Assembly: GCA_910584195.1 (NCBI GenBank)
Contig: CAJTYV010000001.1
Location: 254,818 to 318,817, forward strand
Direction: 5' to 3'
Source: an uncultured Ruminococcus sp.
Lineage (GTDB): Bacteria > Bacillota > Clostridia > Oscillospirales > Ruminococcaceae
DNA length: 64,000 nt
The notes under the pieces are model-generated. The model did no database searches. It worked only from the letters and a program-made list of their open reading frames with translations, and was not told the origin of the DNA. How positions within the stretch are numbered: the first letter of the stretch is position 1; the number at the start of each line of letters is the position of its first letter. Shown here piece by piece: positions 33,148 through 41,466 of the stretch. The position numbers and the translations under genes were made by a program.

Positions 33148-34206
33148 TCAATTACGAAGCTCCTTTTTGAAATAAAGAGCTACCGGCTCAAGTGCGGACA
33201 TTGAAATGAAAACAATCAGAGTACATATAATTGAAACAGCATAAAGCGCAGCCACAAGACCAATGCTTCCTTCATGCTGCGGTATCATGACTACCCCCGG
33301 AAATATCTGAGCAATTGCTGATAAAAGATATATCAAATTTGCAAGCGTCTTGAAAAGGCTGATACCCGTCATAAGCAGGAGTCCCGAAATTGCCATGCCG
33401 AGCGCGATATAAAGCGATGTATCTTTCAGTACGTTTGCGATCTTGCTTATGCCGTCTTTATATACAAGTCCCAGAGAGCCGCTGTATAATAAATAAAATG
33501 CAACTGCCGCAATAACTCCGACAACTCCCAGTAAAATACATATTTTAAAGCCCTTTTGAGCCATTTCACGCCTGCGTTCTTCTTTAAGCTCCAGCATCAT
33601 GCGGAGACTTTCCTTAGAGTCTTTTTGGTCGGAAACAAGCTGTCCTGCAATAGCTTTTTTAGCCGCTTCACGCTTAGCGCGTTCGAGATCCTCATCGACA
33701 TATTTCGGTTTGTAAGCCGTTGGCTGAGGCGCATCGTCCAAAACGGGCGCTTTTATCGGAGCGTCGGATTTCGGAGGTTCGGGCTTTTCTTCTTTCGGAG
33801 GCGGAGTATAAGTATCCTCATCGAGAACAGGCGCGGTAACCTCTACAGGCGGCGCTTCCACACCAAGCTGTTTTCTCATAAGGTCAAGAACCTTTTGACG
33901 ATTAACCTCAGGAAGCTTTTCATAAGTCTCCCTCTGCTCGGGAGTAAATTTTTCAATTATCTCCTCGTCCGTCATTATCGTGACCTGTGACTTTTTAGCC
34001 TCGTACGGAGCGGTATCATCATCCAGAACAGGTGCGGAAACTCCGGTAGGAGCACCCTTTTTCTTTGACGGCGGAGGAACATAAGCGTCCATATCGTCCA
34101 AAACAGGAGCAGAAACCCCGGTAGGTCCGCCCTTTTTCGGTGTGGGAGCAGTATAATCTATGTCGTCAAGCACAGGCGGAGCAGCATAATTTTTCTCTTC
34201 GTTCAT
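33148..34206 (-). CDS. Membrane protein with repeated APVLDD motifs
   Basis: 352 residues, family not recognised. The N-terminal 190 residues are soluble, Pro- and charge-rich. They contain five spaced copies of a short motif: PPVLDDIDY, APVLDDMDAY, APVLDDDTAPY, APVLDEDTY and APVLDDAPQP. Between copies 3 and 4 is a predicted helical segment (EEIIEKFTPEQRETYEKLP). After a basic stretch (DLERAKREAAKKAIAGQ) come about four membrane helices (about 215-345). The motif array looks like a multivalent docking tail facing the cytoplasm. It lies between pspA and purA on the same strand with small gaps and is probably its own unit. Confidence 0.8.
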   Translation of the reverse strand: MNEEKNYAAPPVLDDIDYTAPTPKKGGPTGVSAPVLDDMDAYVPPPSKKKGAPTGVSAPVLDDDTAPYEAKKSQVTIMTDEEIIEKFTPEQRETYEKLPEVNRQKVLDLMRKQLGVEAPPVEVTAPVLDEDTYTPPPKEEKPEPPKSDAPIKAPVLDDAPQPTAYKPKYVDEDLERAKREAAKKAIAGQLVSDQKDSKESLRMMLELKEERRREMAQKGFKICILLGVVGVIAAVAFYLLYSGSLGLVYKDGISKIANVLKDTSLYIALGMAISGLLLMTGISLFKTLANLIYLLSAIAQIFPGVVMIPQHEGSIGLVAALYAVSIICTLIVFISMSALEPVALYFKKELRN

Positions 34207-34243
34207 CTGTTCACCCTCTTTTTATTGCTATAAATTAAATCTA

Positions 34244-35518
34244 TCATCTTTCCAGTATCTGAGATCTGTCAGGACCTATACCTATCATGCTCACTTTACA
34301 GCCAACATATTCTTCAAGTCTTGCAATATATTCTTTGCAGTTATCAGGCAGTTCTTCAAAGCTTGCACACTTTGAAATATCTTCGGTAAATCCGGGGAAT
34401 TCCACGTAAACAGGCTCACAGCCCTCAAGCTCCTCCAATGCGGCAGGGAAATTCTCCGTTATCGTTCCGTCAGGCATTTTGTAAGCTATGCAAATTTTCA
34501 AAATCGGAATATTGGCAAGAGTATCAAGTTTATTTATAGCAAGGCTGTCAAGTCCGTTCACTCTTACGGAATGACGTACTATGACCGCGTCAAACCAGCC
34601 TGTTCTTCTGGGTCTGCCTGTAGTTGTTCCGAATTCTCCGCCTACATTTCTTATCTGATCTCCTGTCTCATCGTCAAGCTCTGTAGGGAAAGGACCTTTT
34701 CCGACACGGGTAGTATAAGCCTTGGCAACGCCGATAATGTTAGTTATCATTTTCGGTCCTACGCCCGTACCTACGCAAACGCCTGCCGAAAGGGGGTGAG
34801 ACGACGTAACATAGGGATAGGTTCCGAAATCAATATCGAGCAGAGTAGCCTGAGCACCCTCAAACATTATAGTTTTTCCCGCTTTGTCAGCCTCAAATGT
34901 TAATACGGAAACATCTGCGACATAGGATAAAAGCTTTTTGCCATATTCGGTATACTCAGCCGTCACTTCATCAAGATCAAAAGCTTCGCCGCCGTAAACC
35001 TCGGTAATTATCTTATTTTTCAGCCTGCCGGTTGCCTGTATTTTTTCGGCAAGTACCTCGGGATGTACAAGGTCGTAAATTCTTATTCCGCATCTCTCGT
35101 ACTTATCCATATATGTAGGACCTATACCTCTTTTAGTTGTACCGATGTCCTTTCCTCCTCTGAAAGACTCCGAAAGTCCATCAAGAGCTATATGCCAAGG
35201 CATTACCACATGCGCTCTGGGATCAATTTTCAGATTTGCGGTGGAAATACCTCTTGCTTCAAGTCCTTCAAGCTCGCTGATAAAATCTTTAGGATCAAGA
35301 ACAACTCCGGCACCGATAAGGCACAGAGTATCTTTATAAAGTATTCCTGAAGGTATAAGGTGCAATTTATATACCTCTCCGTTATTCACTACCGTGTGAC
35401 CTGCGTTGTTTCCGCCCTGCGAACGGACTACAACATCTGCACGAGAGGAGATGATGTCGATTATTTTACCTTTACCCTCGTCTCCCCACTGAGTTCCAAC
35501 TACAATATTAGCAGGCAT
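34244..35518 (-). CDS. purA: Adenylosuccinate synthetase
   Basis: 424 residues, normal length. N-terminal VVGTQWGDEGKGKIID holds the GTP loop and catalytic Asp; GGNNAGHTVV, GTTKRGIGPTYMDK and the late GTTTGRPRRTGWFD are family signatures. It joins IMP and aspartate with GTP to adenylosuccinate, the first committed AMP step. A promoter TTGAAA-17-TATAAT lies at 35571-35599, about 50 bp upstream. Confidence 0.97.
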   Translation of the reverse strand: MPANIVVGTQWGDEGKGKIIDIISSRADVVVRSQGGNNAGHTVVNNGEVYKLHLIPSGILYKDTLCLIGAGVVLDPKDFISELEGLEARGISTANLKIDPRAHVVMPWHIALDGLSESFRGGKDIGTTKRGIGPTYMDKYERCGIRIYDLVHPEVLAEKIQATGRLKNKIITEVYGGEAFDLDEVTAEYTEYGKKLLSYVADVSVLTFEADKAGKTIMFEGAQATLLDIDFGTYPYVTSSHPLSAGVCVGTGVGPKMITNIIGVAKAYTTRVGKGPFPTELDDETGDQIRNVGGEFGTTTGRPRRTGWFDAVIVRHSVRVNGLDSLAINKLDTLANIPILKICIAYKMPDGTITENFPAALEELEGCEPVYVEFPGFTEDISKCASFEELPDNCKEYIARLEEYVGCKVSMIGIGPDRSQILER

Positions 35519-35570
35519 TATTAAAAACCTCGTTCCTTTATTATTGAGAGACTGTCAATCTCCACACTTT

Positions 35571-35599
35571 ATTATATCACAGTATTAAATATATTTCAA
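35571..35599 (-). promoter_or_regulatory. Promoter of purA
   Basis: Minus strand TTGAAA (35594-35599), 17 bp, TGATATAAT (TATAAT 35571-35576). Confidence 0.75.
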
Positions 35600-35620
35600 G
35601 TACTTATTTACAAAAAAATA

Positions 35621-35645
35621 GTCTCCCCGACTTTTTCGGAGAGAC
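35621..35645 (-). terminator. Terminator of the beta-helix dockerin gene
   Basis: GTCTCcCCGA / TCGGaGAGAC stem (35621-35645) followed on the minus strand by TATTTTTTTG; a textbook intrinsic terminator 18 bp past the stop. Confidence 0.9.
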
Positions 35646-35663
35646 ATATGAATATCATTAAAA

Positions 35664-38600
35664 TCACCACGGTCTCTGACCGCCGCCTGTTGAGCCGCTG
35701 CCTGCTGTAACCGCTGTTCCGCCTGAAATGGTTCCGCTTGCATATACAAGCTGCGAATCGTCTAACGTAATAAGGTCAGTACCACCCGAAATTGTTCCGC
35801 CTGTGTATGCGTTTACGGTTCCGTCTGTGTGCTTGTATGAAATAGAACCCATAGAGCGTACGGTTTTGAACGATACAATGACGCTGCCATTTCCGTCTGC
35901 AAGAGTAAACTGAGTACCCTCAGCAATAGCTCCCGAACCCTGTGAAGAAGCTGTTACAACTGTTCCGCCTGTTGCGCTGTTCGTTCCGTCACTGTCGAGA
36001 GGTTCCTGACCGTTTGCAATAACAACGCCGCCTGTGATAAGCAAATCTCCGTTTGAATCGAACGCATCGTGATCGCCGCTTGCCGACTGTACAATAGCGA
36101 TACCTCCCGTTATCTGAAGCGTATTATCGCCTGCCGAGCCAAAGCCTCCTCCGGGTCCCCAGCCGCCGGGATTGTTATTTCCGCTGCCATCAGCGCCGCC
36201 TGCCGCATTGTAACCGTCATCATCTGCCTTGATAACAACAGTACCGCTGTGCTGATAGATGTTCTGTCCCTCAACGCCTTCGTAACACTTAGTAACATAT
36301 ATACCGAAATCACTTACTGAACCGCTGTCTTTTCCGAGTGTCAGATCATGATCCGAATGAAGCGCATCATCAGCTGTGGCAAGCTTAAAAGCTCCGCCGC
36401 TGACATTTATGTTTCCGCCGCAGTGTATACAGTCATCCGAACTGTCAATAATAATATTTCCGCCGTTTATCGTAATGTCGCCGCCGCTCTGCCATGTCGT
36501 TCCTGCCGCATCGTAAATGCCAACAGCCTTTATGCCTTTTGCGGATATGTCAGTTTTATTGGAGTTTCCGTCTCCCATTCCGCCCATTCCGCCGCCCCAC
36601 GGATTACTTCCTGTGTTTCCGCCGGCAGTGCCGGTAAAACCCGAACCCTCGTATGTATAAATATCAATATCGCCGCCGTTGATGATCACACTCTGTTCAG
36701 CCTGAATGCCGTCCGCGTATGAATTTATATCGAGAGTTCCTCCGTTTACCGTAACGATACCGCACGATTTGCCCGATGCCGTATCTGTACTCGTAGACTT
36801 TATACCGTCTCCCTGCTTTGTGTTTATGGTAAGCTTCAAAGCTGAAAAATCAACAGCAGTATCATTGCCGATAGTCACGCTGTCCTTGCCTCTAATACCG
36901 TCGTCAACCGCATTTACCGTGAGACTTCCGTTATATATTTTTACATCGTTTTTGCAAACTATAGCGTCATCGGTATTTCCATTAACGGTAAGCTCGCCCG
37001 TTCCCTTGAATTTAATGTCATCTCTTGCAAAAACCGCGCCTTCGACTGTATTAACGTTTCCGTCAGAATCAGTGTATGTCTCCGTATGAGACGTACCGTC
37101 CGAAATGGTATTGACAGTTCCTTTCTTGGCAACGATCTGTACCTCGTCTCCAACAGATTTTACATAAATCGGAGAAGTAGAACTGTTTGATATATTCGCT
37201 CCTTCAAGGTCAAGCTCAACTATGCCGTCAGGATAAGCTGTTTTGTCAACATCGACAATTATCTGAACTTCGGAAGCTTCTCCCGAAACAGCAAAAATTC
37301 CGGGCTTTGATATAGTCAGTTTACCGTCTGATGCTGAAGCGGTATCAGCAGGAGCGTCAGACATGACAGACGCACCGTTCAGAGTTACGGTATATGTACC
37401 GTCAGACGGAGTTGGCGGCGGATCAACAGTGCCGCCGTTTCCTACGGGATCAACATCAGAAAATACCGTAACAATTCCAGTCATATTAAATTCGGATAAG
37501 CCGCCTGCTGTCGCATTCGTGCCTGTAGACGCATTTGTAACAGTATATTTACCGTCTGCTGAAAGGGAAGCGTCGCTGATAACTGCAAATGCATATTTTT
37601 TTGTCCATGCGTCAAATTTCACGCTGCCGACTTTAAGAGCGTTTGCTTTTTTCCAGCAGCCGTCAGTTTCAGAAGACGCTATGCAGTTAAGAAGCATCGT
37701 TCCCTGAGTTGTACCTGACATAAGAGCAGAATCAGTTTGATTATCGGTAGCTGTTACCGCAATAGTACCTCCTGTAATATTAGTTCCTGTAAGCGATGTA
37801 AGACCTCTGTCTCCTCCTCCGAGAACAGTACCACCCGAAATATCAATGGTAGTTTCTGCCTGTACAGCGTCATTTCCGGCTTTTATCGAAACAGTTCCGC
37901 CTGAGATCGCAACATTTCCCTTCGAGGACTTTAAACCGTCTCCCTCTGCATCTATATTGACAACAGCCGTGTCCTTGACTGTAACGGACGTTTTACCCTT
38001 AACCGCATCGGTTTTGTCGACTGCATTGAGAGTTTTAATATTAGTAACGCCGCCCGTAAACTTGATGTCGTTATTGCAGACAAATGCGTCCTGAGTATTG
38101 GCGGTGATAGTGAGAGTGCCCGTATTCTCTGCACCGCCCTTTATAGTAATATCGTCCTTAGCCTCTATAACAGCCGCACCGAGCCATTCACCGGAATAAG
38201 CCGTATCGCCGTCCGAAATAGTGTTTACAGTACCGTCCATAATATTTATTGAGGTATTCTCAGCGTTTGTCACAAGAATCGCCGGAGCTGATTTTCCTGT
38301 AATGCTTACGCCGTTAAGGAAAAGCTTTACTGTTGCAGAATCGACAGTTTCGTCCGCAATATTAACGTTTATCTGACCATCGTCAAGAGTTCCGTCAACA
38401 TAAAATTCTCCCGAATGAGAGAGCGTGATTATTCCGTCGTTCACTTCAGCATAATCGCCCTCAACAGACGCCGATGCACCGTTAAGGTGAATATATGTCT
38501 TTGAGACTGCCGGATCAGGATCAGTCTCTTTCCACGATTCGGGAAGTGAAGAAATTATCTTTGCATCAATCTTTTGAATTGAGAGTGCATCGGACGTAGT

Positions 38601-38849
38601 AACGCCGTCCCCTCTGTTGTAAACGTCGGCATTGTTCGCCCCCTGTTCTGAAAGACCATATTTATCAGGATTTCCAAGAGCCTGAAGTATGGCTGTTGAA
38701 TCTGCAATAGTCACATGACCGTCGCAGTTTGCGTCTCCGTACATCACACCGTCCTCAGCAGCCATTGACGATACCGCCGTAAGTGACAATGCTGCCGCAG
38801 CAGCGGCAACTGCGGTTGAAATTCCTGCCAGCAGATTAAGCTTTTTCAT
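35664..38849 (-). CDS. Secreted tandem Cthe_2159-like beta-helix protein with N-terminal dockerin
   Basis: 1061 residues. A signal peptide covers about 1-31. A dockerin follows directly (about 36-103): MYGDANCDGHVTIADSTAIL and NRGDGVTTSDALSIQKIDAK. The rest holds two copies of a carbohydrate-binding beta-helix of the Cthe_2159 type (about 115-460 and about 485-1061). They are rich in repeated turns such as GGTVSIKAGNDAVQAETTID and INGGNIIIDSSDDCIHCGG. Characterised Cthe_2159 binds acidic pectic sugars and cellulose. Gly-rich loops (GSNPWGGGMGGMGDGN, NNPGGWGPGGGFGSAGD) interrupt the second copy. An N-terminal dockerin is unusual, as most are C-terminal. Likely role: polysaccharide binding on a cellulosome or cell surface. 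Catalysis is not excluded. Confidence 0.88.
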   Translation of the reverse strand: MKKLNLLAGISTAVAAAAAALSLTAVSSMAAEDGVMYGDANCDGHVTIADSTAILQALGNPDKYGLSEQGANNADVYNRGDGVTTSDALSIQKIDAKIISSLPESWKETDPDPAVSKTYIHLNGASASVEGDYAEVNDGIITLSHSGEFYVDGTLDDGQINVNIADETVDSATVKLFLNGVSITGKSAPAILVTNAENTSINIMDGTVNTISDGDTAYSGEWLGAAVIEAKDDITIKGGAENTGTLTITANTQDAFVCNNDIKFTGGVTNIKTLNAVDKTDAVKGKTSVTVKDTAVVNIDAEGDGLKSSKGNVAISGGTVSIKAGNDAVQAETTIDISGGTVLGGGDRGLTSLTGTNITGGTIAVTATDNQTDSALMSGTTQGTMLLNCIASSETDGCWKKANALKVGSVKFDAWTKKYAFAVISDASLSADGKYTVTNASTGTNATAGGLSEFNMTGIVTVFSDVDPVGNGGTVDPPPTPSDGTYTVTLNGASVMSDAPADTASASDGKLTISKPGIFAVSGEASEVQIIVDVDKTAYPDGIVELDLEGANISNSSTSPIYVKSVGDEVQIVAKKGTVNTISDGTSHTETYTDSDGNVNTVEGAVFARDDIKFKGTGELTVNGNTDDAIVCKNDVKIYNGSLTVNAVDDGIRGKDSVTIGNDTAVDFSALKLTINTKQGDGIKSTSTDTASGKSCGIVTVNGGTLDINSYADGIQAEQSVIINGGDIDIYTYEGSGFTGTAGGNTGSNPWGGGMGGMGDGNSNKTDISAKGIKAVGIYDAAGTTWQSGGDITINGGNIIIDSSDDCIHCGGNINVSGGAFKLATADDALHSDHDLTLGKDSGSVSDFGIYVTKCYEGVEGQNIYQHSGTVVIKADDDGYNAAGGADGSGNNNPGGWGPGGGFGSAGDNTLQITGGIAIVQSASGDHDAFDSNGDLLITGGVVIANGQEPLDSDGTNSATGGTVVTASSQGSGAIAEGTQFTLADGNGSVIVSFKTVRSMGSISYKHTDGTVNAYTGGTISGGTDLITLDDSQLVYASGTISGGTAVTAGSGSTGGGQRPW

Positions 38850-39000
38850 TGTTAAAAACTCCTTTTGTTTATTTTTGAAACTCGTACATTGATTTCTCTA
38901 TGGTAATGATTATATATCTCTTGTCTTAAAATAGTCTTAAAGATTTAGTAATATCTCGAAAAAATTTCAGAATTGCATAGCTCTCCCTACGAAAAAATTT

Positions 39001-39053
39001 TTAAGGCAATACCGTACAAAGACGTCAGGCGTGCTTTGTGCGGTGTTGCATTA
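39001..39053. repeat. Short TTAAGGCAATACC inverted-repeat element
   Basis: Left end TTAAGGCAATACCGTACAAA (39001-39020) pairs with CTTTGTGCGGTGTTGCATTA (39034-39053). The middle GACGTCAGGCGTG equals the right-hand inner part of the longer elements at 50006 and 55338, so this looks like an internal-deletion copy. Confidence 0.75.
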
Positions 39054-39176
39054 GGTAAGCGGTATTGATTCAAACGATTTGACACGGCTTTTACACGCTG
39101 ACTGTCCGCCTCTCACGTACAAGCGTATTCACTAAAAAAACATTTAAGGCATGTTTATTTTCTGTATTTATGTCAA

Positions 39177-39205
39177 TTGATTTTTGGCTGAAATTGGGAT
39201 ATAAT
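39177..39205 (+). promoter_or_regulatory. Promoter of the aspartokinase gene
   Basis: TTGATT (39177-39182), 17 bp, TATAAT (39200-39205); leader about 90 nt, then AAAGGTGG before the ATG. Confidence 0.7.
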
Positions 39206-39306
39206 AAATATTGTTGCAGAAATAACAACGGCTTTGTTCGATAATTTTATAAAAACTGTGTTTACAGGTTTATTGAACAGACCTGATAATTAAAGGTGGA
39301 AAAAGT

Positions 39307-40641
39307 ATGGCAAATAAAGTTGTAAAATTCGGCGGCAGTTCTTTAGCGGATGCAAATCAGTTCCGCAAGGTTGCCGACATCATAAAATCTGACGATAAAC
39401 GCAGATACGTTGTTCCCTCAGCTCCCGGAAAACGCTGTTCCGATGACATCAAGGTCACGGATATGCTGTATAAATGCTGCGAACTTGCTGGAAGCGGCGT
39501 GGACTTCACTGAAGATTTCCAGCTAATAAAGAACCGCTACAACGGTATCATATCAGATCTCGGAATTGATATGAATCTTGACAGCGAGTTTGATACGATC
39601 ATTTCAGAGCTTAAAGCCCGCCCTGCCAAAGATTACGCTGCCAGCCGCGGAGAATACTTAAACGGAAAGGTTTTGGCAGCATATCTCGGTTTCACTTTCG
39701 TTGACGCAGCCGACGTTATCGTATTTGACACTAAAGGACGGCTGATGCTCGATGAAACGGTAAGAGCAGTCCGCAAAAAAATTAAGGGACTTGAAAACGC
39801 AGTTATTCCCGGTTTCTACGGACGTACCACAGAAGGTATTATCAAAACATTTTCAAGGGGCGGTTCAGATGTTACAGGTTCTATAATCGCAAATGCCGTA
39901 AACGCTGAAATTTACGAAAACTGGACAGATGTTTCGGGATTTTTGGTTGCCGACCCCAGAATCGTTGACGAGCCTGAAGCTATAGAAACAATAACATACC
40001 GCGAACTTCGTGAACTTGCGTACATGGGGGCTTCCGTACTTCATGAGGACGCTATTTTCCCCGTTCGTTCCGCAGGTATACCGATAAATATCCGCAACAC
40101 CAACAAGCCTGAAGATAAGGGAACAATGATAGTCTCAAACGACTATGATTTCAGCCATGAAAGTCTTGGTCACACCATTACGGGAATTGCAGGCAAAAAA
40201 GGGTTCAGTACCATTAATATTGAAAAAGCTATGATGAACAACGAACTCGGCTTTGGCATGAAAGTACTGAACGTATTGTATTCAAACGGCATTTCATTTG
40301 AGCATATGCCATCCGGTATTGACACTATGAGCATAACTGTCGACAGCGCAAAGCTTGAACCGGTTCGCGAAAAAGTGATTTCGGAAATTCGCCGTGAGGT
40401 CAACCCCGATCATCTTGAAATTGAAGACGGAATCGCCATTCTTGCAATTGTCGGCAGACGAATGAAAAACACACGCGGAACTGTTGCACGTGTTTTCGCC
40501 GCTATGGCTCACGCACGCATAAATGTAAAACTTATAGATCAAGGATCGAGCGAATTGAACGTTATTATAGGAGTAAGCGAAAGCGACCTCCCGGAAGCTA
40601 TCCGCCGCATTTATGACATGTTTATAAACTCTGAAAAGTAA
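39307..40641 (+). CDS. lysC: Aspartate kinase
   Basis: 444 residues of the single-chain aspartokinase III-like form. Kinase part: VVKFGGSSLADANQFRKVAD at the start, FSRGGSDVTGSIIANAVNA near 182 and TDVSGFLVADPRIV near 210. Two C-terminal ACT domains (about 300-370 and about 375-444, with LAIVGRRMKNTRGTVARVFA) provide amino-acid feedback sites. It makes aspartyl phosphate for lysine/diaminopimelate, threonine and methionine. The gene is monocistronic with a strong terminator. Which amino acid inhibits it cannot be read from the sequence. Confidence 0.95.
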   Translation: MANKVVKFGGSSLADANQFRKVADIIKSDDKRRYVVPSAPGKRCSDDIKVTDMLYKCCELAGSGVDFTEDFQLIKNRYNGIISDLGIDMNLDSEFDTIISELKARPAKDYAASRGEYLNGKVLAAYLGFTFVDAADVIVFDTKGRLMLDETVRAVRKKIKGLENAVIPGFYGRTTEGIIKTFSRGGSDVTGSIIANAVNAEIYENWTDVSGFLVADPRIVDEPEAIETITYRELRELAYMGASVLHEDAIFPVRSAGIPINIRNTNKPEDKGTMIVSNDYDFSHESLGHTITGIAGKKGFSTINIEKAMMNNELGFGMKVLNVLYSNGISFEHMPSGIDTMSITVDSAKLEPVREKVISEIRREVNPDHLEIEDGIAILAIVGRRMKNTRGTVARVFAAMAHARINVKLIDQGSSELNVIIGVSESDLPEAIRRIYDMFINSEK

Positions 40642-40650
40642 CTCAAAATA

Positions 40651-40687
40651 AACGCCTCTGCGAAATTTTAAATTCCGCAGAGGCGTT
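40651..40687. terminator. Bidirectional terminator between lysC and ktrA
   Basis: Perfect 12-bp stem AACGCCTCTGCG / CGCAGAGGCGTT, with T-rich TTTTC on the plus side and A/T-rich sequence on the other; serves both convergent genes. Confidence 0.88.
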
Positions 40688-40688
40688 T

Positions 40689-41336
40689 TCATATTTTAAA
40701 GCATTTTTGAATAGCCTGTTCCGTTCCGAGAACAAGAAGATTATTTTCGGAATGCATTACGGTGTCAGCTGTAATATTCGGATTAAGCACACCGTTCGCA
40801 ACAACGGCAAGTATATTTATACCATATTTTTTACGTATGTCAACTTGCAAAACAGTTTTTCCGCTCCACTTTTCAGGTACAGAGATTTCAAAAATGGCAT
40901 AATCTCCTTCAAGGTCGATGTAATCGAAAACATGATCCGAACTGTAACGGATAGCCGACCATGCCGCAAGCTGTTTTTCGGGATAAATTACTTCGTCAGC
41001 GCCGTTTTTTAGCAGAAACTTTTCATGAACATCCGATGCTGCACGAGCTACTACCTTAACTGCTCCAAGCTCACTGAGCAAAGATGTGGTTTCAAGAGAA
41101 TTTTGAAAATTATCCCCTATTGCAACAATGCAGACATCAAAATTACGTACTCCCAAAGAATTCATAAACAAGTGACTTGTAGAATCCCCTATCTGTGCAC
41201 TTGTAACATAATCGAGAACATTCTGAACACGCTCCTCCACAGAATCGACGGCAAGCACTTCATGACCGAGTTCGTTAAGCTTCTTAGCGATATGACGACC
41301 AAAACGTCCAAGACCTATAAGCAAAATTGATTTCAT
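40689..41336 (-). CDS. ktrA: Potassium uptake regulatory subunit (KtrA/TrkA-type RCK protein)
   Basis: 215 residues, the KtrA size with one RCK unit rather than the two of E. coli TrkA. Rossmann N-domain LLIGLGRFGRHIAKKLNELG (about 5-24) binds NAD(H)/ATP/ADP; IGDSTSHLFMNSLGVRNFDV and GADEVIYPEKQLA are RCK features. A TrkA-C domain (about 135-215) follows. It gates the membrane subunit encoded 130 bp upstream. The gap between the two contains a TTAGGCAGC repeat hairpin (41367-41455). Confidence 0.93.
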   Translation of the reverse strand: MKSILLIGLGRFGRHIAKKLNELGHEVLAVDSVEERVQNVLDYVTSAQIGDSTSHLFMNSLGVRNFDVCIVAIGDNFQNSLETTSLLSELGAVKVVARAASDVHEKFLLKNGADEVIYPEKQLAAWSAIRYSSDHVFDYIDLEGDYAIFEISVPEKWSGKTVLQVDIRKKYGINILAVVANGVLNPNITADTVMHSENNLLVLGTEQAIQKCFKI

Positions 41337-41366
41337 TGATTTCTCCTCTTTATAATAACATAAATC

Positions 41367-41455
41367 TTAGGCAGCACACAAAGAGATCATGCCGAAAAAG
41401 CACAAACTTATTCGGTTTAAAGACATCGGACATTCTTTGTGCGGAGCTGCTCTAA
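41367..41455. repeat. Repeat hairpin between ktrB and ktrA
   Basis: Left end TTAGGCAGCACACAAAG (41367-41383) pairs imperfectly with CTTTGTGCGGAGCTGC.. TAA (41435-41455). The ends match the TTAAGGCARCACCGCAC family; the 50-bp middle does not carry the ATAC core. It would lie in the ktrB-ktrA transcript. Confidence 0.65.
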
Positions 41456-41466
41456 CATTAAACGCA

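Larger units (their letters stand above)
38850..39306. promoter_or_regulatory. 457-bp divergent region between the dockerin gene and lysC
   Basis: It holds the repeat at 39001-39053 and the lysC promoter at 39177-39205. Towards the minus gene a possible -10 TATAAT lies at about 38908-38913 without a clear -35. Bases 39206-39296 form a short lysC leader with a CAGGT/ACCTG hairpin. This is too short for a lysine riboswitch. Confidence 0.5.

Noticed and set aside
39206..39306. Lysine riboswitch ahead of aspartokinase
   Set aside because: The predicted leader is about 90 nt, too short for the five-helix lysine riboswitch, and no conserved core is visible.
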